Positions 42,068 to 51,572 of a stretch of 64,000 nt of DNA are shown piece by piece. The stretch is taken from assembly GCF_006494535.1 (NCBI RefSeq), contig NZ_VHIQ01000001.1, positions 498,736 through 562,735 of the forward strand, given 5' to 3'. Source of the stretch: Paucihalobacter ruber (lineage in GTDB: Bacteria > Bacteroidota > Bacteroidia > Flavobacteriales > Flavobacteriaceae). The notes beneath the pieces are model-generated. The model was given only the letters and a program-made list of their open reading frames with translations. It was not told the origin of the DNA and searched no databases. Both the position numbers and the translations under genes were made by a program. Each line of letters begins with the position of its first letter. The first letter of the stretch is position 1.

Positions 42068-44569
42068 TTAAAAATAGAATCCGAAGCTACCTGTAACACC
42101 AAATCTTCTGGCACCGGGTGCATCGAGATAATTACCTCTGAAATTGAAGTCTAACCGCAGAATTTTAAAAATATTGGCTACCCCAAAACTGTATTCGTAG
42201 TAAACCTGATTGTTTGGCGCAATTAAAGGAAACTCAACCGGATTTCCGGTGGTACTGATGGCTCTGTTGGCATCGGAAAGATCACCCCAGACGCCGCGCA
42301 AGCCTACAATGGCGCGTAAATTATATTTTTTTAGAAACGGTATTCGAGAAAACAACCTGCCGTTAAAATTGTGTTCTAAATGCACTGATGTGTAGGTGTC
42401 GGTTACAAATTCGTAAAAGTCTAACTGTGGAAATGTGTTGTAAATTGAAAAGTAGGTTTGGTTACCCGGTACCACACTAAGCAAGCCCAAAGGTACATCG
42501 CCAAAGGTTTTACCGGCTTCTAAAGAGGTTACCAATCTTCCAAATCCGCCAACCTGTATGGGCTGCACGTAAGACATTTGCAATTTGGTATAGTTGAAAT
42601 CGCTATCCAAAAAACCTGAATTTCCCAAACTTATCTGGGTTAAAATTCTGGCAAAATAGTCGTTAGCCGTTTTTCTTTCAACACCAAAACCTGTCATTTT
42701 TCTACCGGGAAAGTAATTAACGGAAAATCTGCTCTCAAACTGATTAATTTCAGATGACACACCGGTTGGCGACGTATCGTCTACATAATCTAAACTAAAA
42801 GTTGGTGATGCAGATCTGAGGGTTCTATAAGTGGCTTGCATAGAGAACACCAAATTTTTTACCGGCTCAATTTCAAGACCTAAGGTAGATAAATTAATAT
42901 TGGTAAGCTTATCGTTAGCACCTGTACCTATCACCGCCGACGATGCCAGGCTGCGACCCAATACATCGGTTGAACTGGTTAAACTGGCCCCTATTTGTTC
43001 AACATCCCGCCTGTTTCCACCAAAAACAATGAGTCGGTTGTATTTATTTAAAAGGAATTTTGCCGAAATACCATACTTAAATTTGTTGTCTCTAAAACCG
43101 TAAGCCGTAAAACCTTCCAAACGCCACAAATCATTGGGACCAAAATAGGTTCTACCGCCGGTTCTCAGCCTAAGACCTTCGACTTCGTTATAACCAAACG
43201 TTGAAAAAATAGGGCCATAATCGAGCTTTAACGAAGGTATTTCAACATAACCCGAAGCCATAATACTACCAATGTTATAAAGCGTTCTAAACTTTTTAAC
43301 GGTGGTTAAGGTATCGAGCATTTTATAAATCCCGGCTTCGTCTTTGTTGAGGGCTTCTAATCTGTTTTGTTCCCAGAAATCATCGTCGCGGTTGTAAACT
43401 TCTTCATCAAAATTAAAAACCTTAACATCGTAAAACTTGGGTTCTTTTGGCTCATCAAATTTATAATTCGTAAATAAAGTAGTGCGTTTTCCATACACAC
43501 CCTTAGAGGACTCTTTCTTATTTAAGGTGAAATCTGATAGGAAATAATCTCTTGTAAGTAAGAATAAGGAATCGTTAACAACTTCAAATTCCTGTTCTAT
43601 ATAAATTTCTTTAACCCAGTTAATGTTAGCGCTTTTTGAAGCCTGAAGTTTTATTTCCTTAATGGCGTAGGTGGTGTCATTCACCCAAAAATCGCCTTTA
43701 AAGGTAAGTTCGTTTTTGCGACGCGGATAATAAATGATATTATAGCACCATTTATTATCGATGAAAGCACTGTCTGATAACACATAATTGTAATTATCGA
43801 TACCTGTTTTGGATAACGGACTTACAAAACTCTTATCAAAGAACTTCAAGTAATTATCGTAAATATCATAGTCTGAATACAAGTCATCAACAAAGTCGAT
43901 AATCACCTGATTGTTACTAAACCCCGAGTTTTTATTGCCTACAAGCTCTTCGCGTTCTTTTTTAAGATTGTTATCGCCGTAAATGCGCTTAAAAGATTCA
44001 TTTAAAAAAATGGGTAAATATGTTTTTCCGGTAATATTAGAAGTATCGACCTCTTCAAAAACAAACTCCATACCTTTAAACAGTTTGCTTTTCATCAAAG
44101 CACTGTCTATGGTATTGAGGTCGAACTCAATTTTTTCGTATTTGTCGTATTCGTATTGTTTGAATTGTTTGAGACCGTTTTGACGTTTACGCTCCCAGAT
44201 TTTCCTTAAAATATCAATAGCCGGATTGTTCTTTTTTGATTGTTTACCGGTAACGATAAACACCTCGCCCAAGGCACTGGCTTCTTCTTCTAAAATTACT
44301 ATTAAATCAAAAACTACTTTTGAATTTAGAGGAATAAATTTAGTCTTATATCCTAAAAACGAAATGACTAAAGTATCATGTGAATTGCGCGATTCCAGAT
44401 AAAATCGACCATTCTCATCAGTAATGGTTCCCTCGGTAGAATTTTTAAAAAGCACATTGGCGTAGGCAACAGACTGATTTTTTACATCAAACACATTACC
44501 ACTCACTTTAGTTTGAGCAATAACAGCAAGTTGTAGAAACAATAATAAACCAAGTAGATAATACTTCAT
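42068..44569 (-). CDS. DUF5686 and carboxypeptidase-regulatory-like domain protein
   Basis: An 833-aa envelope protein. Signal peptide (to VIAQ), a carboxypeptidase-regulatory-like domain (VSGNVFDVKNQSVAYANV…FLGYKTKFIPL, residues about 20-95), then the DUF5686 region (NPAIDILRKIWERKRQNGLKQFKQYEYDKYEKIEF…) and a C-terminal barrel ending in FGVTGSFGFYF. Such proteins are outer-membrane and Bacteroidota-specific, with no assigned function. It sits 60 bp after the E1 beta gene on the same strand and could be co-transcribed with it. Confidence 0.88.
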   Translation of the reverse strand: MKYYLLGLLLFLQLAVIAQTKVSGNVFDVKNQSVAYANVLFKNSTEGTITDENGRFYLESRNSHDTLVISFLGYKTKFIPLNSKVVFDLIVILEEEASALGEVFIVTGKQSKKNNPAIDILRKIWERKRQNGLKQFKQYEYDKYEKIEFDLNTIDSALMKSKLFKGMEFVFEEVDTSNITGKTYLPIFLNESFKRIYGDNNLKKEREELVGNKNSGFSNNQVIIDFVDDLYSDYDIYDNYLKFFDKSFVSPLSKTGIDNYNYVLSDSAFIDNKWCYNIIYYPRRKNELTFKGDFWVNDTTYAIKEIKLQASKSANINWVKEIYIEQEFEVVNDSLFLLTRDYFLSDFTLNKKESSKGVYGKRTTLFTNYKFDEPKEPKFYDVKVFNFDEEVYNRDDDFWEQNRLEALNKDEAGIYKMLDTLTTVKKFRTLYNIGSIMASGYVEIPSLKLDYGPIFSTFGYNEVEGLRLRTGGRTYFGPNDLWRLEGFTAYGFRDNKFKYGISAKFLLNKYNRLIVFGGNRRDVEQIGASLTSSTDVLGRSLASSAVIGTGANDKLTNINLSTLGLEIEPVKNLVFSMQATYRTLRSASPTFSLDYVDDTSPTGVSSEINQFESRFSVNYFPGRKMTGFGVERKTANDYFARILTQISLGNSGFLDSDFNYTKLQMSYVQPIQVGGFGRLVTSLEAGKTFGDVPLGLLSVVPGNQTYFSIYNTFPQLDFYEFVTDTYTSVHLEHNFNGRLFSRIPFLKKYNLRAIVGLRGVWGDLSDANRAISTTGNPVEFPLIAPNNQVYYEYSFGVANIFKILRLDFNFRGNYLDAPGARRFGVTGSFGFYF

Positions 44570-44629
44570 AAAAACCTGACTTCACATTGGTCGTAAACAT
44601 GAAGCATAAATAACGAAAATAAAGTTGCT

Positions 44630-45607
44630 TTATTTGTAAAGCACTTTTTTTACAGCCTTAATAACATCTTTGCTGTTAGGTAGCCATTCTTCCAGCAACA
44701 CAGGAGAATAAGGTGCCGGAGTATCTGCAGTATTAATTTTAATAATTGGCGCATCGAGGTAATCAAAAATTTGAGATTGCACCTGATAGGTTATTTCGGT
44801 AGCAACGTTTCCAAATGGCCAAGCCTCTTCAAGAATTACCAAACGGTTGGTTTTCTTTACCGAAGTCAGGATAGCATCGTGATCCATTGGTCTTACCGTT
44901 CTCAAATCTATGATTTCGCATGAAATACCTTCTTTTTCCAATTCTTCGGCAGCGATGTAGGCTTCTTTAATAATCTTTCCGAAAGATACAATAGTAACAT
45001 CGGTACCTTCACGTTTGATTTCGGCAACGCCAATTGGTATGGTATATTCACCTTCGGGCACTTCGCCTTTATCACCATACATTTGCTCGCTTTCCATAAA
45101 AATTACCGGATCATCATCTCTAATGGCCGATTTTAAAAGCCCTTTTGCATCGTAAGGATTTGAAGGCACAATTACTTTTAAACCGGGAGTGTTGGCAAAC
45201 CAGCTTTCAAAAGCCTGCGAGTGCGTAGCTGCCAGCTGTCCGGCTGAAGCCGTGGGACCTCTAAAAACTATGGGGCATTTAAACTGACCGCCAGACATTT
45301 GTCTGATTTTGGCAGCGTTATTTATAATTTGATCAATCCCCACCAACGAGAAATTAAAAGTCATGTATTCTACAATAGGTCTGTTGCCTGTCATGGTAGA
45401 ACCAATGGCTATACCGGCAAAACCAAGTTCGGCAATTGGGGTATCGATAACGCGTTTAGGTCCAAATTCATCTAACATTCCTTTAGAAGCCTTGTAAGCA
45501 CCGTTATATTCTGCAACTTCTTCACCCATCAAATAAATGCTTTCATCTCTTCGCATTTCTTCGCTCATGGCTTCACAAATGGCTTCTCTAAATTGGATCG
45601 TTCTCAT
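44630..45607 (-). CDS. pdhB: Pyruvate dehydrogenase complex E1 component, beta subunit
   Basis: A 325-aa subunit with MGEEVAEYNGAYKASKGML (thiamine-diphosphate interaction), DTPIAELGFAGIAIG, and a C-terminal transketolase-like half (SFGKIIKEAY…IDLRTVRPMD). It pairs with an E1 alpha subunit, encoded elsewhere, to decarboxylate pyruvate in the pyruvate dehydrogenase complex. Branched-chain 2-oxo acid E1 beta is similar, but the MGEEVAEYNGAYK form favours pyruvate. A promoter candidate lies upstream at 45631-45638. Confidence 0.92.
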   Translation of the reverse strand: MRTIQFREAICEAMSEEMRRDESIYLMGEEVAEYNGAYKASKGMLDEFGPKRVIDTPIAELGFAGIAIGSTMTGNRPIVEYMTFNFSLVGIDQIINNAAKIRQMSGGQFKCPIVFRGPTASAGQLAATHSQAFESWFANTPGLKVIVPSNPYDAKGLLKSAIRDDDPVIFMESEQMYGDKGEVPEGEYTIPIGVAEIKREGTDVTIVSFGKIIKEAYIAAEELEKEGISCEIIDLRTVRPMDHDAILTSVKKTNRLVILEEAWPFGNVATEITYQVQSQIFDYLDAPIIKINTADTPAPYSPVLLEEWLPNSKDVIKAVKKVLYK

Positions 45608-45630
45608 TTAACATGTTTTAAAATGAAACG

Positions 45631-45665
45631 CAAAAGTAAAAAATCTGAATCATAATTCCTCACAA
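45631..45665 (-). promoter_or_regulatory. Candidate promoter of pdhB
   Basis: Minus-strand TACTTTTG (45631-45638) with a TTG 24 bp further upstream (45663-45665). The -7 is exact; spacing is one base beyond the usual range. Confidence 0.42.
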
Positions 45666-45798
45666 AATGTGACTCAGAATTTTTCAAAAACTACCTTAAT
45701 TGCAAATTTCCTTTAGTTCGCAATATATGCTCAACTTTACAGAGGCGGTTTTATAAAAAATTTATTATGCATGCATAGGAAATTTAAAATTTAATCCT

Positions 45799-45806
45799 TA
45801 ATTTTG
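45799..45806 (+). promoter_or_regulatory. Candidate -7 element of etfBA
   Basis: TAATTTTG matches TAnnTTTG, 38 bases before the etfB start. No TTG is seen at the -33 position. Confidence 0.35.
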
Positions 45807-45844
45807 ACAGCTCAAATTCATTCCAATAAACTATTTCTATTATT

Positions 45845-46591
45845 ATGAAAATACTAGTATGTATAAGTCACGTACCCGATACCACCTCAAAAATTAATTT
45901 TACAGAAGGCGATACCAAATTCGACACCAATGGTGTTCAATTTGTAATTAACCCTAACGATGAGTTTGGCTTAACACGTGCCATGTGGTTTAAAGAAAAG
46001 CAAGGTGCTACCGTAGATGTAGTAAACGTTGGCGGGCCCGAAACAGAACCAACATTGAGAAAAGCTCTGGCTATTGGCGCTGATAGTGCTATTAGAGTTA
46101 ACATGCCCGCAACCGATGGATTTGCCGTAGCACAACAATTGGCCAGCGTTGCTAAGGATGGTGCCTACGATTTAATTATTGCCGGTCGCGAATCTATAGA
46201 TTACAACGGCGGTATGGTACCGGGTATGATGGCCGCGATGCTAGGTAAAGCTTTTGTAACCAATTGTGTTGGACTTGAAATTGAAGGCAATACCGCAACT
46301 GCTGTAAGAGAAATTGACGGTGGTAAGGAAACCGTCACTGCTACATTACCTCTGGTAATTGGCGGACAAAAAGGATTGGTTGAAGAAAGCGATTTAAAAA
46401 TACCAAACATGCGCGGTATCATGATGGCCAGACAAAAACCTCTAAAAGTAGTAGAACCTGTTGATGTGAACAATGCTTCGGCTACCAATAAATTTGAAAA
46501 ACCGGCTCCTCGAGGCGCTGTTAAATTGATTGATGCCGACAACATAGATGAGCTTATTAACTTATTACACAATGAGGCCAAAGTGCTGTAA
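45845..46591 (+). CDS. etfB: Electron transfer flavoprotein, beta subunit
   Basis: A 248-aa subunit with MKILVCISHVPDT, NPNDEFGLTRA, and the AMP/NADH-binding loop DLIIAGRESIDYNGGMVPGMMAAMLG. It pairs with EtfA, encoded 34 bp downstream, to carry electrons from acyl-CoA dehydrogenases to the ETF-quinone oxidoreductase. Length is normal and the gene pair order (B then A) is the usual one. Some ETF pairs bifurcate electrons, but the required extra features are not assessable by eye. Confidence 0.95.
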   Translation: MKILVCISHVPDTTSKINFTEGDTKFDTNGVQFVINPNDEFGLTRAMWFKEKQGATVDVVNVGGPETEPTLRKALAIGADSAIRVNMPATDGFAVAQQLASVAKDGAYDLIIAGRESIDYNGGMVPGMMAAMLGKAFVTNCVGLEIEGNTATAVREIDGGKETVTATLPLVIGGQKGLVEESDLKIPNMRGIMMARQKPLKVVEPVDVNNASATNKFEKPAPRGAVKLIDADNIDELINLLHNEAKVL

Positions 46592-46625
46592 ACAATTTAT
46601 ATTTTAAAATTAAAACAAAAAAACT

Positions 46626-47588
46626 ATGTCAGTTTTAGTATATACCGAATCAGAAAAAGGAAAATTTAAAAAAGCGGCTTTTGAAGTGGCATCTTATGCC
46701 AAGGCTGTGGCCGACTTACTTAATACCACTGTTACCGCCATATCTGTAAATGCAGAAGGTGCAGACCAGCTGGGAACTTACGGGGTTACGAAGGTGCTTA
46801 AGGTATCTAACAGCAGTATAGAGAACTTTAATGTAGATACCTACGCCAGCATTGTTGCACAAGCGGCTCAGCACGAAACTGCTCAAATAGTGATAGTGAG
46901 TTCGTCGGCCGATAGCAGATACCTGGCACCTGTTTTAGCCGTTAAATTAAATGCAGGATATGCCTCTAATGTTGTGGCTGTACCTACTTCAACCGCACCA
47001 CTAACGGTAAAAAGAACCGCTTTTACCAACAAAGCATTTGCGCATACCGAGTTAACTACCAACAACAAAATTATAGGTTTGTCTAACAACTCATTTGGTT
47101 TGGTTGAAAATCCTATTGCAGCGCAGGTTGAAGAATTCAACGTTGATTTACCTGTTTCTAACATCACGGTGAAAAGCGTAGATAAGGCTGCCAATAAAGT
47201 TACCATTGCCGATGCAGAAGTAGTAGTGTCGGGCGGTAGAGGATTAAAAGGGCCTGAAAACTGGGGATTAATTGAAGACCTCGCCGAAGTTTTAGGAGCA
47301 GCAACCGCTTGCTCTAAACCGGTATCAGATTTGGGTTGGAGACCTCACAGTGAACACGTAGGGCAAACGGGTAAACCCGTAGCTACCAACTTGTATATTG
47401 CCATTGGAATTTCAGGAGCCATTCAGCATTTGGCAGGTATTAACGCCTCAAAAGTAAAGGTGGTGATCAATACCGATCCTGAAGCACCATTTTTTAAAGC
47501 TGCAGACTACGGGATTGTTGGCGATGCTTTCGAAGTGGTACCAAAACTCACACAAAAATTAAAGGAATTTAAAGCTCAAAACGCATAA
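46626..47588 (+). CDS. etfA: Electron transfer flavoprotein, alpha subunit
   Basis: A 320-aa FAD-binding subunit. The C-terminal FAD domain is clear: VVSGGRGLKGPENWGLIEDLAEVLGAATACSKPVSDLGW, then HSEHVGQTGKPVATNLYIAIGISGAIQHLAG and NTDPEAPFF…DYGIVGDAFEVVP. It forms a heterodimer with EtfB. The preceding gene gap is 34 bp, so the two are one operon. No terminator is obvious in the 145 bp before the next gene. Confidence 0.96.
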   Translation: MSVLVYTESEKGKFKKAAFEVASYAKAVADLLNTTVTAISVNAEGADQLGTYGVTKVLKVSNSSIENFNVDTYASIVAQAAQHETAQIVIVSSSADSRYLAPVLAVKLNAGYASNVVAVPTSTAPLTVKRTAFTNKAFAHTELTTNNKIIGLSNNSFGLVENPIAAQVEEFNVDLPVSNITVKSVDKAANKVTIADAEVVVSGGRGLKGPENWGLIEDLAEVLGAATACSKPVSDLGWRPHSEHVGQTGKPVATNLYIAIGISGAIQHLAGINASKVKVVINTDPEAPFFKAADYGIVGDAFEVVPKLTQKLKEFKAQNA

Positions 47589-47733
47589 TTTTCTTAAATT
47601 GTAGGTCCAAACGTCAAGGATTTGTCTTTAACATTTATCCAAATGTGAGTGAGTCGCTTAGGCTTATGTTGAATAATTGACGTTTGGGCATTTGGTAATT
47701 TCCAAATTTAAGCTGTTATTTGCGTTTTAATTT

Positions 47734-48342
47734 ATGAGCTTAGTTAAACTAAATATTAAAGGTATTTCTTACAGCCAAACACAAAATGGTGCCTATGCAC
47801 TCATTTTAAGTGAAGTTGATGGCGATAGAAAATTACCTATAGTTATTGGGGCTTTTGAAGCCCAATCTATTGCCATAGCTCTTGAAAAAGAAATCAGACC
47901 ACCGCGTCCCTTAACACACGATTTATTTAAAAATTTTGCCGACAGGTTTGATATTGTTGTAAAACAAGTCATTATCCATAAGTTGGTTGACGGCGTCTTT
48001 TATTCCAGTATGATTTGCGAGCGTGATAAAATTGAAGAAATTATCGATGCGCGCACCAGTGATGCAATTGCATTGGCTTTAAGATTTCAGGCACCAATTT
48101 TTACCTATAAAAACATATTGGATAAAGCGGGTATTTACCTTAAAGTGAATCCGAAATCAGATACCGAAAATGAGGATAAAATATTGGTAGACGAATTAAT
48201 TGCCGAAGAAGTAGATGCGGCCATTCATGAAAATTACAAAAATAAATCTCTCGAAGAGCTTCATCAATTACTTAGCGAGGCCGTTCAAAACGAAGATTAC
48301 GAATTAGCAGCTAAAATAAGAGACGAAATTTCTAAACGTTAA
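47734..48342 (+). CDS. Bifunctional nuclease family protein (DUF151) with UVR domain
   Basis: A 202-aa protein. The N-terminal DUF151 part has LILSEVDGDRKLPIVIGAFEAQSIAIALE, PRPLTHDLF and DARTSDAIALALRF. The last 40 residues (LEELHQLLSEAVQNEDYELAAKIRDEISKR) are a UvrB/UvrC-type motif. DUF151 proteins are reported to have RNase/DNase activity in some organisms. In Flavobacteriaceae a DUF151-UVR fusion is common. The nupC-like gene follows after 7 bp, so they are likely co-transcribed. Confidence 0.87.
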   Translation: MSLVKLNIKGISYSQTQNGAYALILSEVDGDRKLPIVIGAFEAQSIAIALEKEIRPPRPLTHDLFKNFADRFDIVVKQVIIHKLVDGVFYSSMICERDKIEEIIDARTSDAIALALRFQAPIFTYKNILDKAGIYLKVNPKSDTENEDKILVDELIAEEVDAAIHENYKNKSLEELHQLLSEAVQNEDYELAAKIRDEISKR

Positions 48343-48349
48343 TTACTGC

Positions 48350-50107
48350 ATGAAAAAACAATTGGTTTTATTCCTTGTACTTGTTCTTGCTACCATAAAT
48401 TTTCAAGCACAAGAAATAGAAAAAACCTGGCAATTTAGTAGCATTGAAAATTTAGACAATCTTCCACTTTACACCATTTCAAAACAAGACACCTTAAGTT
48501 TAAAAAGCGGCGAATTTATCTATTCGCTACAAGCTAAAGACAACTTAATGGCTAAAGGAGATTACCTTCATCAGAATAATTTGTTGGTGTTCTACTATAA
48601 TCAGCCTAACGATACGATAAGACGGTATAAAATCACCACACTAACCGATTCAACCCTTGTTTTTGAAGATCGCGGCATTCAATACAAATTTACAGACCAG
48701 GCTTATTTACAAAACAAAGCCCTTGCTGCCAAGCTCGAGGCTGAAAATAGCATTGTTAAAAGTGAAGGGTTTTCATTAAACAGCTTGTTAAGAGGTGCTT
48801 TAGGAATGTTTATTTTAATTTTCATAGCCTTTCTTTTAAGCAGCAACCGAAAAGCTATTAAATGGAAAACCGTTGGACTAGGCCTATTAGCCCAACTGGT
48901 GCTCGCCATTGGCGTATTAAAAGTACCCTTTGTACAAAGCATCTTTGAGTTTATAGGTCAGGGATTTGTTGCCATATTAGATTTTACAGTAGCCGGTAGT
49001 ACCTTTTTATTGGGAGATTTAATGAACGTTGACAGCTACGGATTTATATTTTTATTCCAGGTGTTACCAACCATTATCTTCTTTTCGGCACTTACATCGG
49101 TGTTGTTTTATTTGGGAATTATTCAAAAAATAGTAAAAGGTTTGGCATTGGCACTTACCAAACTCCTTGGAATTTCGGGTGCTGAAAGTTTAAGTGTAGC
49201 CGGCAATATTTTCTTAGGCCAAACCGAAGCGCCGCTGATGATTAAGGCCTATCTGGAAAAAATGACCAAATCTGAAATTTTACTGGTAATGATTGGCGGT
49301 ATGGCCACCGTAGCCGGTGGGGTTTTAGCCGCTTATATAGGGTTTTTAGGCGGCGAAGATGAGGCATTAAAGTTATTTTATGCCAAGCACTTATTAACGG
49401 CTTCGGTCATGGCCGCACCGGGTGCCATTGTGATTTCTAAAATATTGTATCCGCAACAGGCAAAAATCAATACCGAAGTTGAAATTACCCAGGATAAAAT
49501 TGGCTCAAACATTCTGGATGCCATCGCCAACGGTACCACCGAAGGTCTAAAATTAGCTGCCAACGTGGGTGCCATGTTACTCGTTTTTCTTGCATTTATT
49601 GCCATGATCAATGGTATTTTAGGATTTGTAGCCGGATTTAACGGGTTTACCATTGAGGCACTTAACATCAGCTGGCATTTTACGTCTTTAAATGAAGTGA
49701 TTGCCAACAACACCCAATACGACGGCTTGTCGCTTGAATTCATTCTCGGTTATATGTTTGCACCATTAATGTGGCTCATTGGGGTAGCCAAAGAAGACAT
49801 TGCGCTCATGGGGCAACTTCTGGGCATTAAATTAGCAGCCAGTGAATTTGTAGGCTATATACAATTAGCCGAACTTAAAAACGTGGCCAGCCTTACCCAT
49901 TTAAAATTTGAAAAATCCATTATCATGGCCACCTATATGTTGTGCGGATTTGCCAATTTTGCCTCGATTGGTATACAAATTGGCGGTATTGGCTCACTCG
50001 CACCCGGACAAAGAAAAACGCTTTCTGAATTTGGAATGCGCGCCTTGATTGGAGGCACCATTGCATCGCTATTATCGGCTACCATTGCCGGAATGATCAT
50101 AGGTTAA
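48350..50107 (+). CDS. Nucleoside transporter (NupC/CNT family) with exported N-terminal domain
   Basis: A 585-aa protein. Residues 1-22 are a signal peptide or first span (MKKQLVLFLVLVLATINFQA), followed by about 110 soluble, probably periplasmic residues (KTWQFSSIENLDNLPLYTIS…). The rest is a concentrative nucleoside transporter: GLLAQLVLAIGVLKVPFVQS, GAESLSVAGNIFLGQTEAPLMIKAYL, and GFANFASIGIQIGGIGSLAPGQR near the end. It imports nucleosides with Na+ or H+. The N-terminal domain is not part of bacterial NupC and is unusual. Its stop is followed immediately by an inverted repeat. Confidence 0.9.
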   Translation: MKKQLVLFLVLVLATINFQAQEIEKTWQFSSIENLDNLPLYTISKQDTLSLKSGEFIYSLQAKDNLMAKGDYLHQNNLLVFYYNQPNDTIRRYKITTLTDSTLVFEDRGIQYKFTDQAYLQNKALAAKLEAENSIVKSEGFSLNSLLRGALGMFILIFIAFLLSSNRKAIKWKTVGLGLLAQLVLAIGVLKVPFVQSIFEFIGQGFVAILDFTVAGSTFLLGDLMNVDSYGFIFLFQVLPTIIFFSALTSVLFYLGIIQKIVKGLALALTKLLGISGAESLSVAGNIFLGQTEAPLMIKAYLEKMTKSEILLVMIGGMATVAGGVLAAYIGFLGGEDEALKLFYAKHLLTASVMAAPGAIVISKILYPQQAKINTEVEITQDKIGSNILDAIANGTTEGLKLAANVGAMLLVFLAFIAMINGILGFVAGFNGFTIEALNISWHFTSLNEVIANNTQYDGLSLEFILGYMFAPLMWLIGVAKEDIALMGQLLGIKLAASEFVGYIQLAELKNVASLTHLKFEKSIIMATYMLCGFANFASIGIQIGGIGSLAPGQRKTLSEFGMRALIGGTIASLLSATIAGMIIG

Positions 50108-50381
50108 ATTCCTGCGAACGCAGGAATCTCGTCGTTAGAAATATCAATTTGAATTTTTTTGTCATCATCTCACTAATTGTTTGCTCATTACGTTCTGTGC
50201 ACATCTGTGCCATCTGTGAGAAAATTACCTCCATAGCCACATCACATTTCAGCATTGATAGTTAATAACTTTTAATAGAATTATAAGCCTAATAGGTTTG
50301 ATATTTTTTGCTTTTTGATATTTTTGATGACAACTGAAATTTTACAATAACTAAAAAGAGATTCCCGCTTTCGCGGGAAAT
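50108..50381. repeat. Spacer flanked by inverted hairpin repeats (MITE/REP-like)
   Basis: The left end is ATTCCTGCGAACGCAGGAAT followed by CTC (50108-50130). The right end is GAG followed by ATTCCCGCTTTCGCGGGAAAT (50358-50381). Each is a hairpin, and the right end is the inverted complement of the left, about 19 of 22 bases. The block begins one base after the nupC stop and ends three bases before the thyA start. It includes a GTGCACATCTGTGCCATCTGTG run, a word common in such elements. Transposition origin is inferred. Confidence 0.6.
50297..50326 (+). promoter_or_regulatory. Promoter of thyA
   Basis: TTTG (50297-50300), 18 bp, TATTTTTG (50319-50326), both exact. The transcript would begin near 50333 and carry the right-hand hairpin (50361-50381) immediately before the thyA start codon at 50385. 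Confidence 0.55.
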
Positions 50382-50384
50382 GTT

Positions 50385-51209
50385 ATGAAACAATACCACG
50401 ATCTCGTTAAATACGTGTTAGAGCACGGACACGAAAAATCAGACAGAACCGGCACCGGTACCAAAAGCGTTTTTGGCTACCAAATGCGATTTGATTTAAG
50501 CGAAGGTTTCCCTATGGTTACCACCAAAAAACTGCATTTAAAATCCATTATTTATGAGTTGTTATGGTTTTTAAACGGCGATACTAATATTAAATATTTA
50601 CAAGACAACGGTGTAAGAATCTGGAATGAATGGGCAGACGACAACGGCAATCTTGGACCGGTGTACGGACATCAATGGCGCAACTGGAACAGCGACGACA
50701 TTGATCAGATAAAAGAAGTCATCCATACCCTTAAGCACAATCCAGACAGCCGACGTATGTTGGTATCTGCATGGAACCCTTCGGTGTTGCCCGACAATTC
50801 CAAAAGTTTTGCCGAAAATGTAGCCAATGACAAAGCGGCCTTACCTCCTTGTCATGCCTTTTTTCAATTTTATGTAGCCAACGGTAAATTATCTTGTCAG
50901 TTATACCAACGCAGTGCAGATATTTTTCTGGGTGTTCCTTTTAATATTGCATCATACGCCTTACTTACCATGATGGTGGCGCAGGTTTGCGGTTATCAAC
51001 CGGGCGATTTTGTGCATACCTTTGGCGATGCTCATATTTACAGCAATCACTATGAGCAACTAGAACTTCAGTTATCCAGAGACATCAGACCATTACCAAA
51101 AATGATATTAAACGCAGAGGTGAAAGATATTTTCAGTTTTAAGTTTGAAGATTTTACTTTGGTAGATTATAATCCGCATCCACATATAAAAGGAACCGTT
51201 GCGGTTTAA
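50385..51209 (+). CDS. thyA: Thymidylate synthase
   Basis: A 274-aa enzyme. [39 protein letters not shown], the catalytic C156 in [10 protein letters not shown], and [22 protein letters not shown] are all classical ThyA. It methylates dUMP with methylene-tetrahydrofolate to give dTMP and dihydrofolate in the cytosol. DHFR, encoded 650 bp downstream, recycles the dihydrofolate. The hairpin just before its start is odd. Length is normal. Confidence 0.97.
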   Translation: MKQYHDLVKYVLEHGHEKSDRTGTGTKSVFGYQMRFDLSEGFPMVTTKKLHLKSIIYELLWFLNGDTNIKYLQDNGVRIWNEWADDNGNLGPVYGHQWRNWNSDDIDQIKEVIHTLKHNPDSRRMLVSAWNPSVLPDNSKSFAENVANDKAALPPCHAFFQFYVANGKLSCQLYQRSADIFLGVPFNIASYALLTMMVAQVCGYQPGDFVHTFGDAHIYSNHYEQLELQLSRDIRPLPKMILNAEVKDIFSFKFEDFTLVDYNPHPHIKGTVAV

Positions 51210-51225
51210 TATGATGAGATAACAA

Positions 51226-51255
51226 AAAAAGCGCTACCATTGGGTAGCGCTTTTT
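51226..51255. terminator. Bidirectional terminator between thyA and the CBM48 gene
   Basis: AAAAAGCGCTACC and GGTAGCGCTTTTT form a near-perfect 13-bp stem with A and T runs on both sides, ideal for convergent genes. Confidence 0.9.
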
Positions 51256-51275
51256 CAGTAAAACAAAATAACTAA

Positions 51276-51572
51276 TTACAAATTTAGTACACCATTTTCG
51301 GCTGCTGCAAATTCATTCCATTGAAAAGCATCAGCTTGCTCGTCGTTAACGTAAGTACCGTCAACAACATATCTAAATTCATAAGAGTTGTCTTTTTCTA
51401 AATCAACGGTTCCTTTAAAAGTGCCGTTTTTTAATTTAGTAAGTTGTGTAGCTTCAGTATTCCACTCGTTAAAGCTTCCTACCACCGATACATTTTGAGC
51501 CTCTTCTGCTTCAATAGCAAAAGTTACTTTGCACACGGGCTTGCTTTTTAAATACTGTTTTCTAATTGCCAT
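51276..51572 (-). CDS. Stand-alone glycogen-binding (CBM48/isoamylase early-set) protein
   Basis: A 98-aa protein. After a basic start (MAIRKQYLKSKPVCKVTF) it is one early-set beta-sandwich: VSVVGSFNEWN, the conserved start of AMPK-type glycogen-binding modules, then GTFKGTVDLEKDNSYEFRYVVDGTYVND. No catalytic domain is attached and no signal peptide is present. It probably binds glycogen or an alpha-glucan in the cytosol. In Flavobacteriaceae it is often found between thyA and folA, as here, but why is unknown. Length (98 aa) equals one complete module. Confidence 0.82.
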   Translation of the reverse strand: MAIRKQYLKSKPVCKVTFAIEAEEAQNVSVVGSFNEWNTEATQLTKLKNGTFKGTVDLEKDNSYEFRYVVDGTYVNDEQADAFQWNEFAAAENGVLNL

